Assembly (NCBI RefSeq): GCF_901905185.1
Contig: NZ_CABFMQ020000089.1
Location: 1 to 42,777, forward strand
Length of the DNA stretch: 42,777 bases
Direction: 5' to 3'
Source: Methylocella tundrae
GTDB taxonomy: Bacteria > Pseudomonadota > Alphaproteobacteria > Rhizobiales > Beijerinckiaceae
Part shown: positions 7,831 to 17,034 of the stretch, piece after piece
Layout of the letters: each line of letters begins with the position of its first letter
Position numbering within the stretch: position 1 is the stretch's first letter
Translations under genes and position numbers: made by a program
Notes under the pieces: model-generated
The model's input: the letters and a program-made list of their open reading frames with translations, nothing else
What the model was told of the DNA's origin: nothing
The model's database searches: none

Positions 7831-9297
7831 TTGAGCCAAGTGGTGATTGTAGGGGCCGGCAATGCAGCGATGTGCGCTGCGCTCTCGGCCCGTGAACAAG
7901 GTGCGTCGGTCACCGTGCTAGAGCGGGCTCCGGAAAATCAGAAAGGAGGCAACAGCGCCTTCACTGGCGCAGCCTTCCGCGTCGCCTATAATGGCGTGGC
8001 AGATCTCTTGGAAGTCGTCCCTGACCTAACGACAGCGGAACAGGAGAACTCCGATTTCGGCGAATATACCCAATCGCAATATTTTGACGATCTTGCCAGG
8101 TTGTCACAGTATCGAATGGATGCCGAGCTAGGCGAAATACTTGTGTCTGACAGTCTCGACACATTGGTGTGGATGCGCCGCTATGGAGTGCGTTTCGTAC
8201 CCATTTACGGCCGACAGGCGTTCAAGGTAGACGGTCGATTCCACTTCTGGGGTGGCTTGACGGTAGAGGTATCCGGTGGCGGGCGGGGGTTGGTCGACTC
8301 ACTGCACGCTGCGGCTGGGCGGCAGGGTATTGAAATCCTTTACGGCGCCCGCGCTATATCGCTTGTGATGGACGGACAGACTACGACTGGAGTTAAGGTC
8401 ATCAAGGACGGCCATTTCCTGACGCTTGAGGCTGATGCGGTTATCTTGGCCAGCGGCGGCTTTCACGCCAACGCGGAGTGGCGCGCTCGCTACCTGGGGG
8501 AAAACTGGGACTTGGCAAAAGTCCGCGGTAGCCGATTCAATACTGGCGACGGCATCCGCATGGCGCTTGACGTTGGCGCTCAGCCTTACGGCCACTGGTC
8601 CGGTTGTCACGCTGTAGCATACGATCGCAATGCCCCGGAATTCGGGGAGCTGGATCTCCTTGGCCAACAAAAAAATGGCTTTCCTTTCGGCATCATGGTC
8701 AATGCGCGGGGCGAACGGTTCTTCGATGAAGGCGCGGATTTTCGAAATTATACCTATTCCAAATTGGGCAAGGCCATTCTCGAACAGCCCGGGGGTATCG
8801 CGTGGCAGGTGTTTGACCAGAGGGTCGCGCACCTGCTGAGCGACGAATACCGCATTCGCCAGATCACGCGCGTCGAAGCCGCTACCCTTGAAGAACTGGC
8901 GGCGAAGCTGGAAGATGTCGATTCGACCGGCTTCCTGCGCACCGTAGCCCACTTCAATGCCTCAGTGCGCGATACCGTGGCGTTTAATCCCAACGTCAAG
9001 GACGGGCGGAGTACAGATGGGTTGGAGACGCCAAAGTCCAACTGGGCTAATCCGCTGGACACGCCCCCTTTCATCGCCTTTGGTGTCGCATGCGGTATCA
9101 CCTTCACCTTTGGCGGACTCCGCATCGACAGCGACTCCCGGGTTCTGACGCCGGAAGGCGACCTCATCAGAAACCTCTACGCCGCTGGCGAGCTAGTGGG
9201 CGGCCTTTATTACGTAAGCTACCCAGGGGGAGCCGGTCTGATGTCGGGGTCGGTATTCGGTCGCCGCGCCGGAGCGCATGCCGCTCGCGGATGTTGA
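7831..9297 (+). CDS. FAD-dependent oxidoreductase, tricarballylate dehydrogenase (TcuA)-like
   Basis: A 488-residue soluble flavoprotein of the fumarate reductase/TcuA group. The FAD fold starts at once with VVIVGAGNAA (residues 3-12). A QKGGNSAFTG segment follows, as in TcuA. Later come ASGGFHAN, FGIMVNARGERFFDEGADF and the C-terminal NLYAAGELVGGLYY with PGGAGLMSG. The expected reaction is desaturation of a carboxylate or ketone next to the carbonyl. TTG 7831 is chosen because it follows GGGGG by about 8 bases and puts the FAD fold at the N-terminus. In-frame GTG 7816 and TTG 7786 are alternatives; TTG 7786 would fall inside the inverted repeat. It may be co-transcribed with the porin. Confidence 0.82.
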   Translation: MSQVVIVGAGNAAMCAALSAREQGASVTVLERAPENQKGGNSAFTGAAFRVAYNGVADLLEVVPDLTTAEQENSDFGEYTQSQYFDDLARLSQYRMDAELGEILVSDSLDTLVWMRRYGVRFVPIYGRQAFKVDGRFHFWGGLTVEVSGGGRGLVDSLHAAAGRQGIEILYGARAISLVMDGQTTTGVKVIKDGHFLTLEADAVILASGGFHANAEWRARYLGENWDLAKVRGSRFNTGDGIRMALDVGAQPYGHWSGCHAVAYDRNAPEFGELDLLGQQKNGFPFGIMVNARGERFFDEGADFRNYTYSKLGKAILEQPGGIAWQVFDQRVAHLLSDEYRIRQITRVEAATLEELAAKLEDVDSTGFLRTVAHFNASVRDTVAFNPNVKDGRSTDGLETPKSNWANPLDTPPFIAFGVACGITFTFGGLRIDSDSRVLTPEGDLIRNLYAAGELVGGLYYVSYPGGAGLMSGSVFGRRAGAHAARGC

Positions 9298-9715
9298 CCT
9301 CCCCGGCTCGGCGAGGGTTGTTCCGGGAGAATGTGCGAATTGCACGAGGAGGTCTTGACGAAGGAAAACTCGTGTCTTGCGCATCCCGCGGCACATGGTC
9401 GATTTCCCAGCGAGTGAAGTGCGAGTTTTCCGGTTTCCTAAAGGGCCACTGTCTTTAGGCGATCAACCCGCCGCTGCGCGAGTAGGCGCATTTGAGTTGG
9501 CGATACGCATTCTAACTGGCACCTTCAACCAATGCATAGTAAATCCGTTTTGGGCAAGGCAGACCACGTCCGGAGATGTCCTTACCCTCTTTCGTTGAAG
9601 GATGGCGCAGAAAATAGAAAATTGCTCTCGCACATGCTGCCCCCGTCGTCGCCGTCGTCCATGCGGCACGGTACAGGACAAAAAAATGGCGGGATGAAAT
9701 CCGGGAGGAGTCGTT
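9298..9715. other. Intergenic region before the sigma54 activator
   Basis: In these 418 bases I see no convincing gene, palindrome or -24/-12 element. It presumably holds the activator's own promoter. Confidence 0.5.
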
Positions 9716-11524
9716 ATGATTGAGGTGCCATGTAAAGCTCCCAAAATAGGGGGAGAGTTCTTGCGGGATGCTGCCGCGGCGGCCTCGGGCAAAATCACGG
9801 CCCCCGAAATTGGGGATCTGACGGAGCGGCTGCACTTCAATCCGTCGGACGGGCGCATCTGGTTGGACGACCGGCGGATGATCCTCATGCATTCAGAGGC
9901 GTTCGCTACGCTTCGGCAGGAGATGATTGAGTCCATGGGGTTGGACGCGGCGCGGGGGATGTTGACGAGAGTCGGTTATATTGCCGGGTCACGCGACGCA
10001 GCAATTGCCTGGAAGGTCCGTGGCGGTTGTTCGCAGCTGGATCTTTTGGCCGCGGGCGCCCAGTTCCACGCACTTCAAGGCATCGTTAGCGTAGAGCCGA
10101 TCCGGATCGAGATCGACAGTGCCAGTGGTTATTGCTACGGCGAGTTCATTTGGAAGCACTCCGTAGAGGACGACGTCCATTTGATTGCCAATGGCGTCGG
10201 GTCAGAACCTGGCTGTTGGATGGAGGTGGGCTACTGCTCTGGCTTTCTCACCGCCCTGATGGGCAAGCGTATCCTCGTCCGCGAGGTGGAATGCCGGTCA
10301 ATGGGCAATGCGCAATGCCGCGTTATCGCCAAGCCGCTCGAGGCGTGGACCGACCCGGAGGTTGATCTTCGCTATTTCGAGTCGGGGGCCGCCAAACGTT
10401 CCCAACTCTTCGTACCTCGCGTCGCCTCGTCAGGACCGGCCTCGGTTCCAACGAAAGGTAGCTCGCCCCAGTCGTCAATCGGACCTATCGTCGGAGCTTC
10501 CGCCGCATTTAGCTCGGTCATACAAAAGATCCATCGGGTGGCGCCGACCAATGCAACTGTGCTCCTGCTAGGCGAGAGCGGCGTAGGCAAGAGCATCTTC
10601 GCGCGTGAGATGCATGCGCAGAGTCTGCGCGCAAAGAATGTCTTAATCGAGGTCAATTGCGCCGCGATACCAGAGCAACTTATGGAATCGGAGCTTTTCG
10701 GCGTCGAGCGCGGAGCATTCTCTGGTGCCACTGCATCTCGCGCAGGTCGATTCGAGATCGCCAACCAGGGGACAATCTTCCTCGATGAGATCGCCATGCT
10801 CAGCCTTACAGCGCAAGGCAAACTTCTACGCATCCTGCAGACAGGAGAGATGGAACGGCTGGGCAGCACCCACACTCGGAAGGTCGATGTTCGCGTCGTG
10901 GCCGCTACCAACGAAAATCTACCCAAAGCCATCAAGGATGGACGCTTTCGAGAGGACTTGTTCTACCGACTCAACGTCTTCCCGCTCACGGTTCCACCTC
11001 TGCGCGAGCGCAAGGACGACATTCCTGTTATGCTCGAGTTCTTTCTCGACAAATTCTGCCGCTCCCATAACCGCCACGTGTCCGGGACCACGCCGCGCGC
11101 GCTGAGGGCCTTGCTAAGCTATTCTTGGCCTGGCAACATTCGTGAGTTCGAGAATGTCATTGAACGCGGCATCATTCTGGCTGACGAGGGGGAGCCACTC
11201 GACTTGCGGCACCTCTTTAGCGTTGACGCGTCCTTCGAGACAAATCGTTTGCTGGGGCTCAGCGACTCTGGAGCACTGACGCCTAAGCTTGATCTCCTAA
11301 ATAACGACTATGATGCTGGCGATCCACTACGTGACGACCACGAAACAATCACGAATTGGGCGACGAGCGTCGTCAAGAACGAATCAGCATCCTTATACGA
11401 TGTCGAGCAGGCTCTGATTAAGGCGGCGATCCGCCAATCCAACGGCAACATCTCTAAGGCTGCTTCACTCTTGCGCATTAGCCGTGCCCAAATGGAATAC
11501 CGGGCGAAAAAGCTTGTCGTATAA
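9716..11524 (+). CDS. Sigma54-dependent activator, XylR/DmpR/MopR phenol-sensing type
   Basis: A 602-residue aromatic-responsive enhancer-binding protein. The N-terminal XylR-N/V4R sensor covers about residues 35-210. By spacing, the MopR zinc ligands correspond to Cys167, Glu190, Cys193 and Cys201. The phenol-contacting His and Trp correspond to His118 and Trp146, so all six appear conserved. The AAA+ domain has Walker A GESGVGKS (286-293), the sigma54-contact loop GAFSGA (333-338, a common GAFTGA variant) and Walker B TIFLDE (353-358). A Fis-type helix-turn-helix closes the protein (NGNISKAASLLRISRAQ). GGGAGGAG lies 5 bases before the ATG. It is convergent with the sigma54 operon whose promoter is at 19423, its likely target. 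Confidence 0.93.
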   Translation: MIEVPCKAPKIGGEFLRDAAAAASGKITAPEIGDLTERLHFNPSDGRIWLDDRRMILMHSEAFATLRQEMIESMGLDAARGMLTRVGYIAGSRDAAIAWKVRGGCSQLDLLAAGAQFHALQGIVSVEPIRIEIDSASGYCYGEFIWKHSVEDDVHLIANGVGSEPGCWMEVGYCSGFLTALMGKRILVREVECRSMGNAQCRVIAKPLEAWTDPEVDLRYFESGAAKRSQLFVPRVASSGPASVPTKGSSPQSSIGPIVGASAAFSSVIQKIHRVAPTNATVLLLGESGVGKSIFAREMHAQSLRAKNVLIEVNCAAIPEQLMESELFGVERGAFSGATASRAGRFEIANQGTIFLDEIAMLSLTAQGKLLRILQTGEMERLGSTHTRKVDVRVVAATNENLPKAIKDGRFREDLFYRLNVFPLTVPPLRERKDDIPVMLEFFLDKFCRSHNRHVSGTTPRALRALLSYSWPGNIREFENVIERGIILADEGEPLDLRHLFSVDASFETNRLLGLSDSGALTPKLDLLNNDYDAGDPLRDDHETITNWATSVVKNESASLYDVEQALIKAAIRQSNGNISKAASLLRISRAQMEYRAKKLVV

Positions 11525-11630
11525 TTGCGAGGCGCTGATTGGAACGGCGAGTTCGACGTCCATTTAGCCCGTGTTCCAGACCATGATAGGCGCGAAGATC
11601 TTGCCAGAAGCGGCATAGCGCCGCCGCCAA

Positions 11631-12656
11631 TCACGCTCCAGATTGCCCTTTTTCAGCACCTCGACCCGCCGCCGCGAGAGTAAGGGAATCAGGTCCTTCG
11701 CGCAGGCGCCCGATCAGGCCAGGCAATATCTCCTTCCAGTCAGCGACTATTCCGACCTCGGCAAAGCGGAAAATGTCGGCGTCGGCATCCTTGTTGATGG
11801 CGACGATCCGCGTGTTTGATCCGATGCCGGCCATATGCTGCGGCGTACCCGAGATGCCAACGGCGACGTAGACATCTGGTGTGACAAATTTGCCGGATTG
11901 GCCAACCTGGCGAAATACAGGCGCCCAGCCAGCGTCCACAGTTGGGAGGCTCCCACCGAGCGCAGCGCCTAGGCACGTTGCTAGTTCGTTGAGCTCGGCA
12001 AAGCCCTCCTCTCCCCCCATGCCGCGTCCACCTGACACAACCACCTTTGCTCCCTCGAGATTCGGTGTACTCAGGCCGCTGTCGCGTCGGGCAATCGGCA
12101 ACGGCGTGGGAAGGGCGTTGGTCAGTTCCAAGCGATGGACTGGCCCTTCGCCAGCTCTCGCGTCTCTCGCCTTCGGCCGCCGCATGGCGCCGAAGCACGG
12201 GGCATCTGTGGTCAGCGTCATCTGCGCCCGTCCCCCATAGGCGGCGCGATGGGCGGCGACGCCAGTTTCCGTGAACGTTATATTCGCACAAAGGCCCAGC
12301 GCGGCAGCGTCAAAGCGCACCGCTAGTGTCGCCGCGATCGCCTCGCCGATTGGCCCCGCTGGGAGCAGCGCCAAACGGAAACCTTGCAACTCGGAACGGG
12401 ACAGCATGTCAGCGAAGACGGCGGAAACCTGATTGACATCGGCCGGCTGCACAACGTCTGGATGCGCCACAATCCACACGGCATTCGCGCCCATCATAAG
12501 TGCAGCGCGAGCTGTCTCGTCATCCCCTCCAATGAGAACCGCCGCGACCGCCGCTCCTCCGCCCTGCGCGATCGACGCAGCTGCGGCGACCGGCGCCAAC
12601 CAGTCGACCGCATCTTCGAGGATCACGGGCGCGAGCGCCAGGATAGGACTGCTCAT
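11631..12656 (-). CDS. Electron transfer flavoprotein alpha subunit (divergent)
   Basis: A 341-residue EtfA. The C-terminal FAD domain is well conserved: SGGRGMGGEEGF, then a DAGW segment, QVGQSGKFVTPDVYVAVGISG and AINKDADADIF. The N-terminal half is more divergent. With EtfB it takes electrons from flavin dehydrogenases and gives them to ETF-QO. It is the last gene of the sigma54 operon and overlaps EtfB by 4 bp. The pair differs strongly from the canonical ETF at 21435-23119, so it is probably specialised for the operon's flavoprotein (13429-14808). Confidence 0.9.
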   Translation of the reverse strand: MSSPILALAPVILEDAVDWLAPVAAAASIAQGGGAAVAAVLIGGDDETARAALMMGANAVWIVAHPDVVQPADVNQVSAVFADMLSRSELQGFRLALLPAGPIGEAIAATLAVRFDAAALGLCANITFTETGVAAHRAAYGGRAQMTLTTDAPCFGAMRRPKARDARAGEGPVHRLELTNALPTPLPIARRDSGLSTPNLEGAKVVVSGGRGMGGEEGFAELNELATCLGAALGGSLPTVDAGWAPVFRQVGQSGKFVTPDVYVAVGISGTPQHMAGIGSNTRIVAINKDADADIFRFAEVGIVADWKEILPGLIGRLREGPDSLTLAAAGRGAEKGQSGA

Positions 12657-13432
12657 GGGCGGGCGCTCCAGGGCCCCAGGAAGGCTGCAAGTTCCGCCAC
12701 CTGCGCGTCAAGCGGCCCATCCAGGACCCGACAGGCCACCTCACGCGTCGCGGCGGCGATCCCACAAATTTCTGCGAGCGACACTCGAGAAGCGCCTACC
12801 TTGGGTGGCGTAACCGTGACAATGTTCATGCGTTTGGCTTCCATGACATTCTTCATCAGCGGGTGGCGCAGCCGATTGCGGCGGTCGTTCGTCACGCTCG
12901 CCACCAGCGGTCCGGTCACTGACGCCTTCTCCTCGATGCTGCCTTGCTCGCGCAACAGCGACAGGCATTCGCCGTCCCATTCGGCGTGCTGGGTCAAGCC
13001 GAAGAAGGGCCAGCCCAGCGTCGCGGCAAGGCAAGGCGGGAGGCCGCCGGCGTCGCAGTCGCCAAACTCTCGTCCAATCAGGATAAGATCCGCCCCAGCA
13101 TCGAGCTCGGCCAGCGTCGCGGCCAGCCGGGCAGCCAAAGCGCGCGAGTCCCATGGAGACAATGTCCTAGCGTCTATGCGCGCTACGCGGTCAACGCGGT
13201 AAGCCGCGACCTTACGCAAGAGAATCTCGCTCTCCGGGCCGCCGATCATCGCAACAGTGAGCCTCGTTCCAGGCCACCCGTCACGAATCTTCATGGCGGT
13301 TTCGAGCGCCGCCTCATCAAAGGGGCTGAGCGCCACATGATTGTCGGCGCGCGCTTTGACGACGTCAGTCGATACGGCAGATAATGGCCATTTTGGATCG
13401 GCGATCCCGGCCAGAAACACGACCACATTCAT
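12653..13432 (-). CDS. Electron transfer flavoprotein beta subunit (divergent)
   Basis: A 259-residue EtfB. The NHVALSPFDEAALETAMKI block matches the conserved [12 protein letters not shown] region, and the later LRHPLMKNVMEAKR matches the PNIMKAKKK signature near the recognition loop. The start overlaps the upstream flavoprotein stop by 4 bp (ATGA), and its end overlaps EtfA by 4 bp, so the three are translationally coupled. It forms the ETF heterodimer with the neighbouring alpha subunit. Sequence is distant from the second EtfB in the window. Confidence 0.88.
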   Translation of the reverse strand: MNVVVFLAGIADPKWPLSAVSTDVVKARADNHVALSPFDEAALETAMKIRDGWPGTRLTVAMIGGPESEILLRKVAAYRVDRVARIDARTLSPWDSRALAARLAATLAELDAGADLILIGREFGDCDAGGLPPCLAATLGWPFFGLTQHAEWDGECLSLLREQGSIEEKASVTGPLVASVTNDRRNRLRHPLMKNVMEAKRMNIVTVTPPKVGASRVSLAEICGIAAATREVACRVLDGPLDAQVAELAAFLGPWSARP

Positions 13433-14808
13433 CGAGCAGCTTCTCGCGACGCCGTGCGCCCAGCGATACGGCCAAAGATAGCCGCCTTGCCGAGCGCCGA
13501 GCCAGTCATATACGCTGCTCCATGCAGGCCGCCTACAACCTCGCCGGCCGCCAGCAGGCCTGAGATGGGTTGACCAAAGACGTCGATAACCCGCATTGAT
13601 GCATCAACGCACAGCCCACAGTAGGTCCCAAATACCACTGCGGTGGATGGATAGGCGTAGAAAGGCGCCCGTTCGATTCGGCGCAAGGACCCATGGCGGT
13701 GAACGAGGCGCTTGCGTCCGAAATCGTCATCTACGCCCTGGTCGACGAAATGGTTATAGCGCGCTACGGTTTGGATCAGCGCGTCGGCGGGGATCTCAAT
13801 CTTCTCCGCCAGCGCCTCAAGGCTGTCGGCTTGGATGAACAGTCCCTCATCCAACCGACGCTCGAAATCCATGATCCGGACACGATTGTCGCCGCTTTCC
13901 AGAATGTTCTGATCGAGAATCTGATACGTCGTGCTGTAGGGCTGGAGCATGCAGGCGTCGCCAAGCAATTTGTAGGATAATGATTCGTCGACGTAGCGCT
14001 TTCCATTCTGGTTGACTGCGATGGCGCCTTTGTAGACCGCCAAGCAACTGTGCTGGTTGGCCTCGTCGGTCGGATGCTTGCCGTAGGTGCCCTTGATATA
14101 GGCCATGTCGCGGAAGTCGGCGCCGAGGGCCCATGCCATACGCAGGCCATCGCCCTCGTTACCGTCGCCGCCAATGAAGATCGCCGCATCGTATTGCGGC
14201 GCGAAGCGATGGACCAGTTTAGCGTTGCGGCAGAAGCCGCCGCTTGCGAGCAAAACTGCTCTTGAGCCACTCACGGTGATACAACTTCCCTCATGCTCCA
14301 CCGCCGCTGCGACCACACGACGCTCGGCGTTCCCATGCAACAGCCGCGTGGCGCGAGCGGAGGCGATTAGCTTGACCTTGCCCGTCGCTTTGGCTCGCGC
14401 TGCGAGCTGGCGGACAAGATCGGCCGGATCAACCGTGTGGGCGCGCGGCACCGACTGCCCCGACGCCGCCTCTATGATCGAATTGAATTCAGCGCCGCAG
14501 TCCTTCAGCCATTCATAGGTCGCGAGCTGCTCATCGGCGTAGGCGCGCACGAGCGCCTCGTCGTTTTCGAACTGGCCGACCTCCCGCAGATCTTTAAAAA
14601 GCAGATCTGATGAATCTTCGATGCCATGGCTGCGCTGGATATCTGTTCCCGCGAAGGCGAGGCAACCTCCGCTCATGGCCGAGGAACCGCCGGTCTCCGG
14701 CTGCTTTTCAAGCACTACCACGTCAAGTCCTGCCTCAGCCGCCGTCAGCGCCGCAGCGAAGCCGGCAAGGCCGCCGCCGACGACGAGCAACTCTGTACGT
14801 ATGTCCAT
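13429..14808 (-). CDS. FAD-dependent dehydrogenase, fumarate reductase/KstD-like
   Basis: A 459-residue flavoprotein with GGGLAG at residues 11-16, QPETGGSSAMSGG after the FAD-binding acid, and LASGGFCRNAK. The C-terminal GLLAAGEVVGGLHG with YMTGSALGKAAIFGR is typical of FAD_binding_2 desaturases. No signal peptide or heme site. It sits directly before an ETF pair with a 4-bp overlap, so ETF is its probable electron acceptor. In this operon a ring desaturation giving a phenol, like the KstD step or the 4-oxocyclohexanecarboxylate desaturases, is a reasonable guess. ATG 14808 is chosen because the FAD fold begins at once; upstream in-frame codons would overlap the previous gene. Confidence 0.85.
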   Translation of the reverse strand: MDIRTELLVVGGGLAGFAAALTAAEAGLDVVVLEKQPETGGSSAMSGGCLAFAGTDIQRSHGIEDSSDLLFKDLREVGQFENDEALVRAYADEQLATYEWLKDCGAEFNSIIEAASGQSVPRAHTVDPADLVRQLAARAKATGKVKLIASARATRLLHGNAERRVVAAAVEHEGSCITVSGSRAVLLASGGFCRNAKLVHRFAPQYDAAIFIGGDGNEGDGLRMAWALGADFRDMAYIKGTYGKHPTDEANQHSCLAVYKGAIAVNQNGKRYVDESLSYKLLGDACMLQPYSTTYQILDQNILESGDNRVRIMDFERRLDEGLFIQADSLEALAEKIEIPADALIQTVARYNHFVDQGVDDDFGRKRLVHRHGSLRRIERAPFYAYPSTAVVFGTYCGLCVDASMRVIDVFGQPISGLLAAGEVVGGLHGAAYMTGSALGKAAIFGRIAGRTASREAAR

Positions 14809-14840
14809 GTCTTGACGATCCAAATTGCTTGAAAAGCCGG

Positions 14841-15662
14841 TCACAGCGTTTTGCCCGAGAGCCGTTGGCTGACGCCATAAAAGGCCAGAACTTCGTCCAC
14901 CCGAGCCCGTTCGGGCTGGCTCGAGAAGTAACCACGCAAGCTGCGACCCGCGCCTCCGGCGCGGCGCGAATCGACCATGGCTTCGGCGTGCTTCACCCAT
15001 GCTCCGAGCGAATCAACGATCGCCGCCCCATCGACTTCGGTAACGCCCTCTCTGGCGAGTAGAACATTGAGGGGCGCCTCGCCCGGGATGATGACTTCGG
15101 CGCCGTCCGCGATCAGCGCCTTCGCGGCAACAAGGAATTGCTCGATTAGCGGTTGTGGATCGGCGAAAGCCTTCAGCACGTCGGTGAAACGGAATCCAAC
15201 GTGGCGGGCGCCGGCGAAGCGCGTCGCCAATCCGTGCCGGGCAGCGTTCTCTGTGACCAGTTCCGCGAGTTCCTCGATGAACACCAGCACGCCGAAGCTG
15301 TGACCTAGCTGACAAGCGGTCAGCATGGCGGATTCGCCATAGCCGACGACGGGAATGTCGACTAATGAGCGGATCTCCCGCAACGCGGGTTCCGGCAGGG
15401 TGCTGAGGGCGTAGGCGTCGAAACCCTCCTGATCAGCGCGCAACGCTGCGGCAATGAACTGCAGAGAGTGGAGGTGCTGCAGCGCCGCGTGCTTAATGTC
15501 GTCGCCCGGATAGTTGGTCCGGTAAGTGCCCGGATGCATGCCATGCATGACGACCTCAGTGTCGGGCCGGGCGATATTGCGGAAATGCTCTTGCAGAGCG
15601 CGATCGTAGGCGCCCAGATCGGACAAGACGGTAAAGCTCTGATGCCAAATACGAATGCCCAT
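14841..15662 (-). CDS. Asp/Glu/hydantoin racemase-fold protein without the catalytic cysteines
   Basis: About 273 residues of the Asp/Glu racemase superfamily (also maleate isomerase and arylmalonate decarboxylase). The fold is recognisable from the FDAYALSTLPEPAL block and from IPVVGYGESAM and GAEVIIPGEAPLN. The two Cys that racemases and maleate isomerases use fall at Thr88 and Glu195 here, so two-base Cys racemisation is impossible. A changed reaction, for example hydrolysis, isomerisation or decarboxylation of a ring-cleavage product, is inferred. ATG 15662 is preferred over an upstream TTG. It sits between the oxygenase and the flavoprotein in the sigma54 operon. Confidence 0.75.
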   Translation of the reverse strand: MGIRIWHQSFTVLSDLGAYDRALQEHFRNIARPDTEVVMHGMHPGTYRTNYPGDDIKHAALQHLHSLQFIAAALRADQEGFDAYALSTLPEPALREIRSLVDIPVVGYGESAMLTACQLGHSFGVLVFIEELAELVTENAARHGLATRFAGARHVGFRFTDVLKAFADPQPLIEQFLVAAKALIADGAEVIIPGEAPLNVLLAREGVTEVDGAAIVDSLGAWVKHAEAMVDSRRAGGAGRSLRGYFSSQPERARVDEVLAFYGVSQRLSGKTL

Positions 15663-15689
15663 GGGGTCGGTTCGCCTTCTCAAGATACA

Positions 15690-16985
15690 TCAGGGGCAGC
15701 CGAACGAGGCGGATCTATCGCCCGCGCCCGACGGCGGAACTCTTGCCTCGACCCCTGTGACGGCTGGCAGTTCGTACATGAATGGCGGTAGCGGCTGGCC
15801 GAGCAAGTAGCCGCCTAGAATACCCGCGAAGTCGTCGGCGTTCTGCGTGATATGGTTGGCGCCGGCGAGAACGTCGCGCAGGACCCGCTGCATAGGATTT
15901 GACTTATAAATTCCCCGGGCGGACAGCGACTTGTAAAGCAAAAGGACAGCCTCCTCACACTCGCGACCGACGCGGGCGCCGTCCAACATGTAATGGACGC
16001 GATCATCGAGCGGCACCAACTCCCGGCGCGTCACATGCTGCGTCGCCTCGTTCATAACCTGCTCTAGCCGCATTCGCGAGGAGCGGATCCGGGCAACCGC
16101 GTTGCCGAGCCGATCCTTGACATAAGGGCTGAGCGCAGTGGGCAAGCCAGTGGCGGTATCGCGACGCGTCTGCATTTGTTCTCTGAAAATGTCCACCGCC
16201 GCCTGCGCGAAGCCGATGATCACCGACGATACAGCGCTGAAAAACACCATGTTAAAAGGATAGAGATACATTTCGCTGCGGCCGGAAGACCGGTAATCAA
16301 CCATGCTGTGTGCGCGGTGCTCGGGCACGAACACGTCTTTGAGGATCAGGCTTTTGCTCCCGGTTCCCGCCAGGCCGAAGACGAACCAATCGTCGAAAAT
16401 CTCGTAGTCAGTCCGCGGGACGAGCAGTGCTTTGCGGTCGAACATCGCGCCGCTCGCGTCGAACTGGTTTGCTCCGATGAAGGCCCACTGGCCATGATCG
16501 GTGCCGCTAGACGTAGGCCAGCGGCCGTTCAGCAGATACCCACCCTCGACCCTGGTGAGCTTGCCGGCAGGCGGATAGGAAGATGCGATTATAGTGGTGT
16601 TGTCCTTTCCCCACACATCGTCGCCGGCGCGCGGATCCATCAGGCCGAATTCCCACTGATGGATCCCAAGGATCATCATATTCCAGGCGCTGCTGCTGCA
16701 GCCCCGGCCGAGCTCCATCAGGATGCGCATGAAAACGATAGGGTTCATCTCCCAGCCGCCCCAGCGCTTCGGCTGAAGAATCCTGAAGAAACCCGCTTGC
16801 TTGAATTGCTCGATCGTTTCGCGCGGCACCATGCGCGCCTCCTCGACCTCGTCGGCCTGCGCTCGCAGCTTCGGGACCATGGCGGTGGCGCGGCGGACCA
16901 ATTCGTCGCTGGAGGGAACGGGATCGCCACAAGAAATTGAGGCGGTATCGACCTGGGAGGAAATGATGGCGGTGTCGGCGGTCAT
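15690..16985 (-). CDS. Flavin-dependent monooxygenase oxygenase component, HsaA-like (acyl-CoA dehydrogenase fold)
   Basis: About 431 residues of the acyl-CoA-dehydrogenase-fold hydroxylases (HsaA, HpaH, C2-type p-hydroxyphenylacetate hydroxylase). Conserved stretches include ARMVPRETIEQFKQAGFFRILQP, a GCSSSAWN segment, GRWPTSSGTDHGQW and GLAGTGSKSL, followed by VFVPEHRA. Members of this group use reduced flavin from a partner reductase to ortho-hydroxylate phenols. The reductase gene lies just upstream. The start at ATG 16985 removes a non-conserved Arg/Ser-rich upstream extension. The product would be a catechol for the dioxygenase at 18487. Confidence 0.88.
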   Translation of the reverse strand: MTADTAIISSQVDTASISCGDPVPSSDELVRRATAMVPKLRAQADEVEEARMVPRETIEQFKQAGFFRILQPKRWGGWEMNPIVFMRILMELGRGCSSSAWNMMILGIHQWEFGLMDPRAGDDVWGKDNTTIIASSYPPAGKLTRVEGGYLLNGRWPTSSGTDHGQWAFIGANQFDASGAMFDRKALLVPRTDYEIFDDWFVFGLAGTGSKSLILKDVFVPEHRAHSMVDYRSSGRSEMYLYPFNMVFFSAVSSVIIGFAQAAVDIFREQMQTRRDTATGLPTALSPYVKDRLGNAVARIRSSRMRLEQVMNEATQHVTRRELVPLDDRVHYMLDGARVGRECEEAVLLLYKSLSARGIYKSNPMQRVLRDVLAGANHITQNADDFAGILGGYLLGQPLPPFMYELPAVTGVEARVPPSGAGDRSASFGCP

Positions 16986-17034
16986 GATATGACTCCACTC
17001 AAGAACAGAGATGATTAGATTGGTTGCAGCGCGG

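Noticed and set aside
9504..9530. TGGCACC as a possible sigma54 -24 element before the activator gene
   Set aside because: No TTGC at the required distance.
11590..11630. GCGGC-ATAGC-GCCGC hairpin between the convergent activator and EtfA genes
   Set aside because: Only a 5-bp stem without a T-run; too weak to call a terminator.
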